From positions 5,084,001-5,148,000 of the forward strand of contig JALGAS010000002.1 of assembly GCA_023078685.1 (NCBI GenBank): 64,000 nucleotides of DNA, in the 5' to 3' direction. A model generated the notes under the pieces. The model made no database searches and was not told the origin of the DNA. It was given only the letters and a program-made list of their open reading frames with translations. Positions within the stretch are counted from its first letter, which is position 1, and every line of letters begins with the position of its first letter. Made by a program: the position numbers and the translations under genes. This document shows, one piece after another, positions 12,357 to 23,673 of the stretch. The DNA comes from Neopestalotiopsis rosae (lineage: Eukaryota > Ascomycota > Sordariomycetes > Amphisphaeriales > Sporocadaceae).

Positions 12357-13120
12357 TTATGTTGCGACATCCTCAGAAATGCTGGCTGTCCACCCTTGGT
12401 ATCCATTATGGTTCCTCCCTCCCTCCCCCCCGCTGTTGGATCGATCTTGTGTTGGTAGTGGTACATCATGTCTACAATGTAGGGACCCTTTGCACCTCCC
12501 TACCCACACTGCGAGGGCAGTAAGGGTTTGATCGTGTTGCACTCCCTCCCGCCGCCTCAATGGGCTCATGGTCCCATTTCAGTTCAAAGTAGGAAATGCT
12601 GCGGGATCCCCGCATGAAGAGAGATTCCTCGCATCTTGGCTGCAATCCGTACATGATGCAAAAGCTGAAATGTCATCACCGAGTGCTTATTTTCATGCAT
12701 CACTTTTTCCGCTCTGCATCGCCCACTACGGCGGCCACACACGCGCATTGCAAAACATCACATGTATCTGTCAAAGTCAAGTAGGACATGGTTGTAAAAT
12801 AAAATGCTCATGATGTAATTTTTATAGAGGTCTGACGGTTGTGGTCAGATTTTCCTCTCTCGCGTATTGGTATCTATGTAGAGCCGGTGATGGCGCCGTC
12901 TGCCTCGTTCATATCGTTAAAAGGCCCGCCTATATAGCAACTTGGCCGTGTTGGAAAATCGTGGTAGTACATGATGTTTATAGGGGGAATTGTTGTTTCG
13001 TGACCTCGAGGTTTCTCGTTATTGTTTCAATGTGCCGGGAAGTTCTTATTGTTATTTTCTTGCTGCCAACTTGTGGCGGAAAAATGGTGTATCTAGCTGA
13101 TTTATTCAGCCGGCGCTCTC

Positions 13121-14388
13121 CTAGTAGCCGCGCCGCATCAGCGCAGAGACGGGCTCGAGCATGTTTGCATTTGGACTGCGTGGAATGGTGTTTGTCATGG
13201 GTGGCAGCTGTGTCGGCGGTGGCGCAATCAGATTCGTCGCCGAGGACCGCGGGCCAAACGATGCTGAGTCGTAGCCCTCGGATCGGACATCGAGTGTGCC
13301 AATATCAAACCGTTTCGAACAACCGTCTTCCATGTGCCTGGGAGCAAAGTTAGCGGTCCAATCTGGAAAGTGAATATACCACGGGCGCAAATTAGGATTT
13401 CTACATACCTTCTGAGCGTGTCTTTTCTCGCAAATGAACGGTGACAGTAATCACATCGGTGGTTCTTCTCCCTCATGTGTACACTTTGGTGGTGTCTCGT
13501 GAGATCCGTCTTGCGAACGAATTTCCGGTCGCAGTCGCCCACTGTACACGGGAAAGGATACTCCCGATTCTCATCATGAGTCTCAAGGTGGGCCTTGTAG
13601 TTGTAACTCCTGCTAAACAGTTTTCCACACCCCTTGACCTCGCACTGGTAATTGGCGTCTTCCTTGGAGGTGAGTTTGCGAGTCTTTGGCCGCGGCCCCC
13701 TGTTCATTCGGTGGTAGGGCAGCGCATTCTGGTGTTGTGGATGCGGCTGGGCGGCCGAGATGGATGGGTACACGCTGCTCTCTAGTGCATATTCCGACCT
13801 GGGCATGGAACTGGATGGCGCATCGGAGATGTATCCTGTGCTGCTCGCTGCGCTGCTGTAGCCTCCAATCTCCACAGGCATGGCTGGGCCAGCATGAGGT
13901 GATGGATATCTCGAAGCTTCCGGGTCCGGATACTCGCTGCTGCTCTCCATCTTGACTCGCGGCTGAGGAGAAGCGCTGGGGCGGTATCCGTAAAAAGGTC
14001 TTTGGGCCATGGCGGGAGAATGTGATAATGTCCTTGAGAATGGTTGTGGGCTGAGAGACCCTACAGCCGCTGACGGTTGCGCAGTTGTGTAGATGCCATG
14101 GTAGTCTGAGTGGAGGGGAGTATCGTATCCTGCATAGGTATCATAGGTTGCAAGAATGTTCTGAGGCACATCTGCCGACGAAGAAGGCGCCAGCAGAGTG
14201 GAATGCCACTCTGCCGACGAAGTCGCGTCCAGCGCCAGTGAATCTGACTCCAGGCTGGGATCCATCCCACAAGCCTGTTCGTACAATGAGGGGATCTTGT
14301 AATGAGCGTCTCCTAGACCGGGCGACGGCAAATCAGTGTTGAGTGAAGATGCGGGTGATCTGCTTAGCGGTGGAGGCGACAAATCCAT
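13121..14388 (-). CDS. C2H2-type zinc-finger transcription factor
   Basis: A predicted 398-aa nuclear regulator. Exon 1 is 14388..13409, the intron 13408..13338 (GTATGT donor, CTAAC branch site, CCCAG acceptor), and exon 2 is 13337..13121. The open frame extends one codon further upstream but as GTG, so ATG at 14388 is taken. The first 240 or so residues are Ser/Pro/Tyr-rich and probably disordered. A basic RGPRPKTRK segment precedes three fingers. Finger 1 is C-x4-C-x12-H-x3-H, finger 2 is C-x4-C-x12-H-x4-H, and finger 3 is C-x2-C-x12-H-x4-C, so the last is C2HC. The intron falls immediately before the zinc-binding His of finger 3. The gene sits between two unusually long non-coding stretches, as developmental regulators often do. 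I cannot assign a named orthologue or target. Confidence 0.88.
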
Positions 14389-14458
14389 CACGAATCAATG
14401 CTGGAGATCTTGGGGTTTTCTCGAGTTCAATGCAGCGGGCAAATGGTGATATGATCTG

Positions 14459-14466
14459 ATATATAA
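14459..14466 (-). promoter_or_regulatory. TATA-like element upstream of the zinc-finger gene
   Basis: The minus strand reads TTATATAT about 71 nt upstream of the ATG at 14388. It would serve as a core promoter only if the leader is very short, so this is tentative. Confidence 0.25.
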
Positions 14467-14855
14467 GCGACACTATTGAGTTGCGGGAAGTTATGTCGAC
14501 ACGAAGGAGCGGTGCTGACTACGTATGGGTCCTGCTTGGTGATGTACGCTGCGTGTAAGATGGTCTCGGGTGACTAGTCCTTCAATATGCCGGCCAGGTC
14601 GTTTATACAATTTAGGTCTTATTCCAGTCGAGCAGCAAGGGGAGATGCATTCGACAAGATCCTTTGAGTGCGTGTAAACAAGTGCGAGCAAGTGAGTATG
14701 GGCGATCAACTTGTTGGGAGTTTGCTGGGCTCCTCCCATATATGTATGTGTGAGCAAGAATAAATAGACAAACACAACGACTAATGAGATTAGAGTAGGC
14801 GTGGTGCGTTATGGCAGACAGATCCAGGTCTGGGTCTACAGGTATCCATTTCTTT

Positions 14856-14886
14856 CATCCATCCATCCATTCATCCACCCATCATC
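14856..14886. repeat. CATC/ATCC tetranucleotide repeat
   Basis: Run of imperfect CATC units with TC and CC interruptions in non-coding DNA. Confidence 0.85.
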
Positions 14887-14962
14887 CTTCCTGCCAACCA
14901 TTCATCAGCATCCGAGCATCTCATCCACCCATGGATACATAACATGGTAATCATAGCAAAAT

Positions 14963-15035
14963 GGCAGGACAGGACAGGACAGGGCAGGGCCGAGGGCAGG
15001 GCAGGACAGGGCCGGGCAGGACAGGGCCGGGCAGG
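14963..15035. repeat. GGCAGGACA-type minisatellite
   Basis: About 73 bp built from interleaved GGACA, GGGCA and GGGCC units, strongly purine-biased on the plus strand. It is followed by a short palindrome (CAGGC-TTCT-GCCTG) that could form a hairpin. Confidence 0.9.
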
Positions 15036-18000
15036 CTTCTGCCTGTTGGATCAATTTTTGGATCGGACGGCATATGAATAAACTATCGCCAGGTGGGTGA
15101 GTGGGAACAACAGCAGAGCGGCCCTCTTGTTGGACCCCGAGAATACCTGACGGGTGGATGCGAGGTACTTTGACCCAAGCGAGAAACGAGAAGTCGGTAC
15201 ATGCCCACCTACACACATAACGCGCATACATGGTACCGTGCCTAACAGCCAACGGCCGCCGCGCCATGTAACGGTAAGGTTGGGTACGTACCTCGCTCGT
15301 CCTTTCTGACCTGTTGCTGCTCCATAACCGCTGCAACACGCACTCACCCATGGGGGAGATTTCGGTAGCCAATAAGCATTTTACATAGTGGTTGAAGGCT
15401 TACCATAGTACCAACGTTGAGAGGGGAAGGGGGGCTGTGAGGGTCGGGTCGCACACTGTTGCTTGCTCCTGTCCCTTTGGATTTTTTTTTCTCTGGTTCC
15501 ATGGGTGAACTGACTAATAAGGCTGGAAACTCCAGGGGATACCCTGACGGGCCTAATGTAGCCTTACAGGGGCGGACCCTCTCCTGCTTCTCCTTCCGCC
15601 CATCTCTTCTGAACCCCATTTCTGTTCGTGCATTTACGCATCGATCGGCCAGTCACCCTTTCTGTCCGATACTGTCTTTCCCTATGTGCATGCATCTAAC
15701 TCTTTCAATGTGATTTGCACAAGTTGAAATAAATGAAAGAAATTCATGGTATCTCATCCCAATCGTTAGAATCACACGAACGCTACATAGTATTCGGACT
15801 AGCCAACAAGCAATGACAGGCGGATGGACCACTAGGTACCGTGTACACTACGAGCTACACTGCGCGACTATATCCGTATTCGGAGTATGGAGACCTCTAG
15901 CCTAGCCGAGCCTGTACTCTAATTCGAAAGGATCAGACAGGGAGCTTGGGGGAAAGATGAAGTCCATACAATTGTGACACAATTACTCATCTTCTGTGCC
16001 CATCATCTTTGCACCTCCTGAAAAGGGCAAAGAAATTCATGTTGAGAAATCTTGCTTCATGCCTGCATAGAGATGCGCGTAATAGTTACACAGTATACTC
16101 TACATATCCTGTTCCTAGCCCCAAAAAGGGAATAATTGCTCGATGGTAATGGTCTGTTCTGACCATACATGTCCATGTCAATGGAAGATACTCGGCACCA
16201 CAGCAGTCGGGCGAGGGGGGCAACGACAGAGGGGACAAGATAATGATATTGGAATAAGCATTACGGTTGAATTGGGCCTACTGAGCGACACCAACAAGGG
16301 ACACAATGGATAGCATATCCGAAACTCCGTGATCCCGTCTCCAGCACCGTGGAGTCAGGATGATGCCAAGAAATGAATACTGCTACCCACCACTGGTTCG
16401 TGATGTCTTATCCTTGTTCAGGCAAGTAGGAACTTGTATGTGTCGCCCAATACTGTCGCAGCGGCTCTGGGCGCCTCCAGGCAGACACTTAATCAACAGA
16501 CAATTCCAGATGCATCACAATAAATCTACTGTATCGTGATTGAGTTGCGGGTTATAGAACATGTGGCAATCGACTCTTTGTGATGTTCCAGCCGTGAACC
16601 ACTCGAAGATCGCTGGGGCTAGGTCGTGGGCCCAGACTGTCATCCATTTCCATCCACAAGCAACCGTTGACAGGTGGATGGGAGAAAGATATAACCGTAG
16701 AAGGAATCGGGCCTGGTCGATCGTTGTCGGCCATGAAATGCCCGGCGGGTATGTATCGCATAGTAACCAAGTTTTTCTCTCTTTCTTTACCATTTGATCC
16801 AGTCAGACCAAGATGACTAGAATGTGTAATTGTTGGCAATTACTAACAGGAACCTTTCCACCATTCCGTTTCTTGCGCCTATACTGGCATGACGCCGCAT
16901 TTACAAGCAAAGCGTTCCTGTACCGTAAGGATCGAAGTATCTGCTGTATCTCTCTCTCTCACACACGTCTCCCGACGATCCAATTCAGACAGGTCATGTC
17001 AGCTGATGAGTTTCCGATAAAGCATATGACCAGTGTTCCCCATGTAGATTATGATGTCTTCAATGCGGGCTTGACAGCTGTAAATTTACTTACCTGTGGG
17101 AGAACCCAAAGGGTCCCTCCCTGGGCTCCTGGAGAGTATAGAGACCGGGAAAGATCAGATCATGTATGCATACAAGAATCGACGATGGAAGGGGATTTAG
17201 TTTGTGCATGTTTTTATTTTTGGCACTGCCGTATCATCGGCGCGTAACCCCAGGATCGGGTCGGTTGGGGTAGGTCATAATACTACATACTATAATCGAC
17301 ATTACTGCTCATCCTTCATCTTTGTTTTCAGATACCGCATAAGACTTTTGTTTTTTTTCCAACACTCAGCAATTGACTTTCATATTTTTTGGCCAATAAA
17401 GTATGCCCCCTCAAGAATTTCCAGCACAAATAGCAAGTAGAACTTCTGCGATATAATTATCTAATTGCAAAGTAAACAGTTAGCTATCCAGACTACCTGG
17501 CGAGTACAGAGTACATCATCACCTGACACTTGTGCCAATAGGACAATACATGACGCTAAGCTACGTACATGGTAACATGGTGCCCGCACAAACAAGCCCC
17601 CAGCAGCTAAGGTAGCTTGTCGTCCCGGGAGGAATTTACAGTGGACGACAGGCTAGTAAAAAAGTACTGCGCAGGACCCCATTACAGGGGGGGCCGGTCC
17701 ACAGTCCGTCCGCACCTATTATGTATGTACTATGTATACAGTAGAAAGCTTGGAAGCTGGTTTGGCTGGAAGCTGGAAGCTGGGGCCGGCCGGTGAAAAA
17801 AGAAGGAAGAGGGAAAGACTGGCAATAATTTGTACATTTTACTGGGTCCCGCTAGAACAAAAGAGTAGATTCCGTTCCTAATCTACAAATAGGTTTGCTC
17901 GGACAGATCAATGATAGCTGGGATATTCATCTGAACGACTCCTCTGCACATCCCTGGAATCATATCATGCAAATCATAGTCCCAAACCTAGCCAGCCCGG

Positions 18001-20660
18001 GATTTCCACATTGTTTGTGCTTTGCAAAAGAAAAGTTTTTCCGACCAAATTCCTAATTCCAATGGCTCTATTTGCCTGACCTAGGTTCATCGAATGATTT
18101 CTAAATCGACAAGTGCTTAAAGGAACCCGACCCCCACCCTTCCTCACTCCCTCCAAGCTTTTGCTTGTACGAAGCTGACCCCCGGCTACTCACTAATCGT
18201 TCATGGCTGTTGAGCAGATTACCCAGCCATATCATATCATTTCCATCATGTGTTCCAAGTTTGTGGCATTGCTCTAGAGGCTTGGGGATTCTGCACTGCC
18301 CCTATGTTCTATTAGCACCCTGCATCAATCTGCAGCGCCAAGTATAAGAGTGCCGCCCTGAATGTGAGCGTTCCCATAGCTTCCAACCAAGCCAGACAGA
18401 GTGAGAATATACAAATCAATCAAGAACTGCAATACGGCAGTATGAGCTCCACCATCACTTATTGACATTCTCATATACGAACTGGGCTGGGCTGCATAGA
18501 ATAGTAGCAACTAGCCAACGAGCTCTGATGACGAGCTTGGTGGTTGGTTTCTGATTTTATTGACGAGCCATCAACTCACATCTACTCACCTCGGTAGTTA
18601 AGCATCCATCGTAGAGAAGTCGCCTCGGGATACACCGTCACATACACCTATCCAGCTTCTTAGTATAATGGAATGCCGAGAAGGAGTATTTGGGGGTATT
18701 CCAAGGTCAGCCTTGCACGAGGGGCACAACGAAGTGGTTCTAGACGGCACAGTATAATTGATTGAATCATTGAGCCACAAACGAAAGTCTTCCATCCAAC
18801 TCCCGACTACATAGTGTAAAAGATTGCGAGTTATTTTTGATAATGCCCCTCATTGCAACACGCAGACCCTGTAGCCACGTGGATCGAGGCTACTATATTG
18901 CTAAAGAAGTTCTCACGTCAGACCAGGAGGAAGAGCGATGGTCTGCTCGTGAATAGTACGATACTTTGAAACCCCTTCTTCCCCTCCTTCAAGTCGCATT
19001 GCTTACAAGTTTATTTCATTGGATCAATCTTGTAAGGTGCCAACTCTACATGTTATACATGCTGAGGGGGCGATATCTCGGCACCGAAGAGGGGGAGAGG
19101 CACGGGAATGGAGAAACAAGGAAATGAAAACACTCCCCGAATTGCATGAATTATCCGTTCTATATCTATCTTGCTACGTAGCACACTCATTCTCGTCAGT
19201 GTTCTCCACGGCACCAAATAGGGCTGTCATTGAGCCGCAGAATTGTTACTATTATTGCTAGTCATGGTCTTTTTTCGGAGCAGGTTCCGGTGATGGGGTT
19301 CAATGTATGCAGCCAGAAAAAGGGCGCGCGAGCTCCGCAGATAGGGCTCTCTTCACGCACAACATTGATGCCACAACATGTACGTACTTACACCGCGGGC
19401 CGGCCTACGCACAGACGGTCTCGAATTTTGCATGATAAGTTTGTTCTAGAACTAACGCAAGATCCACCGAGTCGATCAAGCTGCGACTCTGTGAGCCTTT
19501 TGCTTCCTTTTGCAAGTGTGCCATTGCCAAAATCCGTTCTTCACGTACAGGCGATTGCAAATAGCGGATACTTGTACGGAGAATCACCAACAAGATATGA
19601 GAAGGCGGTCGCCGATTTGAATGTGGCGTTGGTCCCTGGATTTTCCAATGCAACTGATGCATGCAGGGTGGTGTTTTGTAGCATCGGTGTCGGGTCGTGG
19701 TGGAGGATTAGAGAACACGGTAGTATATCATGTTGGGGTTTGTTGGCAAGACTCTTCCATAACACGTCCATTCTCCGACATTATCACTGGCCCGAGATCA
19801 TTGGACTCTGAGCGCCGTCGAAATTGGATCCCGCAAACTTTCCATGTGACTTTGCTTGAGAAAAAGTGTGATGCTGATAACACAACCTGGAGGTACGATA
19901 TACATAAGTATGCGGTGGCTTGCAAGCGGCCTGGCGTGGCGGTGCACCAACTAGGCAACCCCCCGGAATGTGGCGTGGCGCCGCCAAAAACAAACCCCCA
20001 GCCAGTGAGACGCCAGCTAATGAATGATGCATCCATTCGAATCGTGTCTGCAATCAAACGGCGATCTTCGCATTCCATCCGTTTTGCACAAAAACACCCC
20101 GGAGAAAAGCTGGCATACCATTGACCTGTGGTCTTTGCAAACGCAGGAATCTGTGGACGAGCATCCCGACGTTGCGGCAACATTCAATAGACGGAGTGAG
20201 ACAGGGTGGGAAATCGGATGAGCTCAACCTTTCACCTGGCCTCTAACGGCCTGTGAGTAGCAAGGAGATTTCAGCGGGGCTGGAAGCTACCGAGACTCGA
20301 ATACAGTCATCATCGCCCTTGGAAAAAGGAGTCCTCAAGTCTTGACGGGCGACAGAAGAATTGCTCTCGACGACAACAAACTAGGTTACGAGATTAGGAT
20401 TGTGCGCGCCTCTGGCCTTTTACATCATCTCCCACTGGACTCCCACCAATTTTAATACACGACACGGCCTGCCTCTCTATTGAAATTCTCATCACCATTC
20501 ACTCGCCACTTGTTGAGTTGGTGCTTTTTGGAGCGGCACCGTGTGCACCTGCCCAGAGCTCTGCTGCTCACAAACCGACTGACGGCTAGGAAGTCACGGG
20601 ATCTACGAACTTCAGAGAAAACCACACTCCAAGGAAGAACAACACCCTCCATCCGCCAAC

Positions 20661-23060
20661 ATGAAGTTCTTCATCGATGACCTCCCGGTCCTGTTCCCGT
20701 ATCCACGGGTGTATCCAGAACAGTATGCCTACATGTGCGACCTGAAAAAGACGCTTGATGCTGGAGGCCACTGCGTACTGGAGATGCCTTCAGGTACTGG
20801 CAAGACCGTCTCGCTCCTGTCGCTCATTGTTGCCTACCAACAGCATTATCCAGAATCCCGGAAACTCATCTACTGCTCCCGTACAATGTCCGAGATTGAA
20901 AAGGCACTGGCCGAACTGAAGGCTCTAATGAAGTTTCGCACTCAAGAACTCGGTCATGCCGAAGAATTCCGCGGCCTTGGCTTGACGAGCCGGAAGAACT
21001 TGTGTCTGCATCCGTCTGTCAAGCGCGAGAAAAGTGGTGCCATTGTTGATGCCAGGTGCAGGAGCTTGACGGCTGGTTTTGTCAAGGAGAAGAAGGAAAA
21101 GGGCGAGAATGTTGACGTCTGCGTCTACCACGACAACCTGGACCTATTGGAGCCGCATAATCTCATCCCCAATGGTGTCTGGACACTAGAGGGCCTCCTC
21201 AGATATGGAGAAGACCACAAGCAGTGTCCTTACTTCACGGCCAGGCGAATGATGCAATACTGCAATGTCATCATCTACTCGTATCACTACCTCCTGGACC
21301 CCAAGATTGCCGAGAGGGTATCGAAAGAATTCTCCAAAGACTGCATTGTGGTCTTTGATGAGGCGCACAACATAGACAACGTCTGCATTGAATCACTCAG
21401 CCAGGATATCACAGAAGACTCGCTGCGAAAGGCGACCAGAGGTGCGCAAAATCTCGAGCGCAAGATCAACGAGATGAGAGAGACAGACAAGGCGCAGCTG
21501 GAGAGCGAATATCAAAAGCTGGTCGAGGGCCTCCGGGATCAGGACGAAGCGCGGCAGGAGGATGCCTTCATGTCCAACCCCGTGCTACCAGACGACCTGC
21601 TGAAAGAGGCAGTCCCAGGCAACATTCGTCGGGCGGAACATTTCGTCGCCTTTCTCAAGAGATTCATTGAGTACCTGAAGAGCCGAATGAAGACCCGAAG
21701 GGTCACATCCGAGACACCCACCTTCTTCCTCGACCATTTGAGAGAACATACATTTATTGAAAAGAAGCCTCTTCGGTTCTGTGCCGAGCGACTTACGTCC
21801 TTGGTCCGTACCCTCGAACTGACGAATATCGAGGACTACCAGACCCTGCAAGAGGTTGCCACTTTTGCAACCCTCGTGGCTACCTACGAAAAGGGCTTTT
21901 TGCTCATCCTCGAGCCATTCGAATCAGACACGGCAGAGGTGCCTAATCCAGTGCTACACTTTACCTGCTTGGACGCAGCCATTGCCATTAAGCCTGTTTT
22001 TGATCGATTCAGCTCCGTCATCATCACCTCTGGTACCATCTCCCCGCTGGAAATGTACCCAAAGATGCTTGGATTCAGCGCCGTCATTATGCAATCTTAC
22101 ACTATGACACTGGCACGCAAGTCTTTCTTGCCAATGATTGTCACTCGTGGCAGTGATCAAGCGCCAGTGTCGACCAGCTTCCAGGTACGAAACGAGCCCA
22201 GTGTGGTGCGTAACTACGGAAACCTCTTGACCGAGTTTGCCCGCGTTACACCCGACGGAATGGTTGTCTTCTTCCCATCCTACCTCTACATGGAATCCAT
22301 CATCAGTATGTGGCAGGGTATGGGCATTCTCGACCAAGTCTGGAAGTACAAGTTGATTCTCGTCGAGACACCCGATGCACAAGAGACGTCATTGGCATTG
22401 GAAACTTACCGCACTGCTTGCTGTAACGGCCGTGGTGCCGTGCTTCTCTGTGTCGCACGTGGTAAAGTGTCGGAAGGTATCGATTTCGACCACCACTACG
22501 GACGAACTGTGCTGTGCATGGGTGTGCCGTTTCAGTATACGGAATCGCGAATCCTCAAGGCCCGGTTAGAGTTCTTGCGCGAGACGTACCGGATCCGCGA
22601 AAATGACTTCTTGTCCTTTGACGCCATGCGACATGCCGCCCAGTGCCTGGGACGAGTGCTGCGAGGCAAGGATGACTATGGTATCATGGTGTTGGCTGAT
22701 CGCCGTTTCCAAAAGAAGCGTGACCAGCTGCCCAAGTGGATTGAGCAGGCCATGCAGGAGGTTGACGTCAATCTCTCGACTGACATGGCTGTTTTGGCGG
22801 CAAAGCGCTTCTTGCGCGACATGGCACAGCCCTTCCGCTCCAAGGACCAGGAAGGTATCAGCACCTGGAGCATTGATGATCTGAGGAAACACCAGGCGCA
22901 AATGGACGAGGAGCGCATCGCCGAGCTGCAAAGAGAACATGAGGAGACCATGGCTCAACGGGTGCGGTCTCAACAAGCTGCTGCCATGGCACTCGATGAT
23001 GACTACGACATGGACGAAGACGATGAGAGAGAAATGATGGAAATCGATGGTATGGCATAA
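20661..23060 (+). CDS. RAD3: TFIIH 5'-3' DNA helicase Rad3/XPD
   Basis: A 799-aa, intronless Fe-S superfamily 2 helicase of the TFIIH core. It opens damaged DNA in nucleotide excision repair and supports Pol II initiation. Walker A SGTGKT lies at residues 44-49, with Lys48 at the same position as in yeast Rad3. Four cysteines that fit the 4Fe-4S cluster are at 115, 133, 154 and 189. The Walker B DEAH box is at 233-236. Helicase domain 2 carries a GKVSEGIDF motif and, near its end, an AAQCLGRVLRGKDDYG motif VI. The C-terminus is acidic, a common feature of fungal orthologues. The N-terminus MKFFIDDLPVLFPYPR is highly conserved in the family, which fixes the start. A second TFIIH gene, TFB1, lies about 27 kb downstream. 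Confidence 0.98.
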   Translation: MKFFIDDLPVLFPYPRVYPEQYAYMCDLKKTLDAGGHCVLEMPSGTGKTVSLLSLIVAYQQHYPESRKLIYCSRTMSEIEKALAELKALMKFRTQELGHAEEFRGLGLTSRKNLCLHPSVKREKSGAIVDARCRSLTAGFVKEKKEKGENVDVCVYHDNLDLLEPHNLIPNGVWTLEGLLRYGEDHKQCPYFTARRMMQYCNVIIYSYHYLLDPKIAERVSKEFSKDCIVVFDEAHNIDNVCIESLSQDITEDSLRKATRGAQNLERKINEMRETDKAQLESEYQKLVEGLRDQDEARQEDAFMSNPVLPDDLLKEAVPGNIRRAEHFVAFLKRFIEYLKSRMKTRRVTSETPTFFLDHLREHTFIEKKPLRFCAERLTSLVRTLELTNIEDYQTLQEVATFATLVATYEKGFLLILEPFESDTAEVPNPVLHFTCLDAAIAIKPVFDRFSSVIITSGTISPLEMYPKMLGFSAVIMQSYTMTLARKSFLPMIVTRGSDQAPVSTSFQVRNEPSVVRNYGNLLTEFARVTPDGMVVFFPSYLYMESIISMWQGMGILDQVWKYKLILVETPDAQETSLALETYRTACCNGRGAVLLCVARGKVSEGIDFDHHYGRTVLCMGVPFQYTESRILKARLEFLRETYRIRENDFLSFDAMRHAAQCLGRVLRGKDDYGIMVLADRRFQKKRDQLPKWIEQAMQEVDVNLSTDMAVLAAKRFLRDMAQPFRSKDQEGISTWSIDDLRKHQAQMDEERIAELQREHEETMAQRVRSQQAAAMALDDDYDMDEDDEREMMEIDGMA

Positions 23061-23673
23061 GTGCTTCCGGCCTAGCTTAATTCAATAGACAGCACCCAGG
23101 AACATACATTGAGAATATGAAATTACAATGGCCGCTTATACAGAATAGTCATTTTTGCCACAAAAGGACAGCCGTCCGTCAACATTGCATTTTGCTCTCC
23201 GCCTCTCACTCATCCTGACTTGACTGCAAGCAGCGAAAGTCTGGTCTTGCGCTGGCAGATCCTCGGGACCTCACTATGACCATCTCCGCATTTGGTCTAC
23301 CTCGGACCTATCAGCAAAAAGAGGTTGGCCTTGGCATGCAGATAATGGACAGATGATGTAGGTTTGTAACCAATCCCTCGCCCGGAAGGCACAGACCGTA
23401 CCTGCTGGCGATGCACCAACACATCATGCTCCGGGAAGCAGTCCGTATCTCCGGCCTGTTGCCGGCATCGGCCCTAGCGTGATTCGTGATTCGTGATGCG
23501 AGGGACGAGAGAGGACAGGACGACCCTGGCCCGGATTCCCATTTCTTCTGTGCTTCGCAGGTACTCGGCATTTCTACTTTGATTCACAGTGAGACGTCAA
23601 CGTAGGCTGAGTTCGAGAAGCGTACGTGCATGATTGAGTCATATACAGCCGATTCGAGACCTGTCCTTGTAGC
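23061..23673. other. Spacer between RAD3 and the MFS transporter gene
   Basis: About 610 bp holding the RAD3 3' UTR and the transporter promoter. No supported gene. Confidence 0.6.

Larger units (their letters stand above)
5564..13120. other. Gene-poor region of 7.6 kb
   Basis: No recognisable protein, tRNA or rRNA gene. Open frames are short (under about 155 codons), often begin at non-ATG codons, overlap on both strands and resemble no family I know. The stretch holds a T25 tract, a GGTGC pentanucleotide repeat, CA and TG microsatellites, and TACCTACC motifs near 12260-12280. A GC-richer patch at about 8630-9120 is open on both strands and is the only part with any coding look. The segment just left of 13121 is probably 3' UTR of the zinc-finger gene. 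Confidence 0.6.
14389..20660. other. Gene-poor region of 6.3 kb upstream of the zinc-finger gene and RAD3
   Basis: Divergent spacer without a recognisable gene. It contains CATC-type and GGACA-type tandem repeats near 14856-15035, several GGAAGCTG repeats near 17750-17790, and overlapping open frames on both strands at about 19230-20220 (longest 193 codons) that match no family I know. The distal end must hold the RAD3 promoter; the near end is the likely promoter and leader of the zinc-finger gene. Confidence 0.55.

Noticed and set aside
14905..15372. A 155-codon minus-strand frame
   Set aside because: Its C-terminal part is the translated minisatellite and its remainder has no recognisable features.
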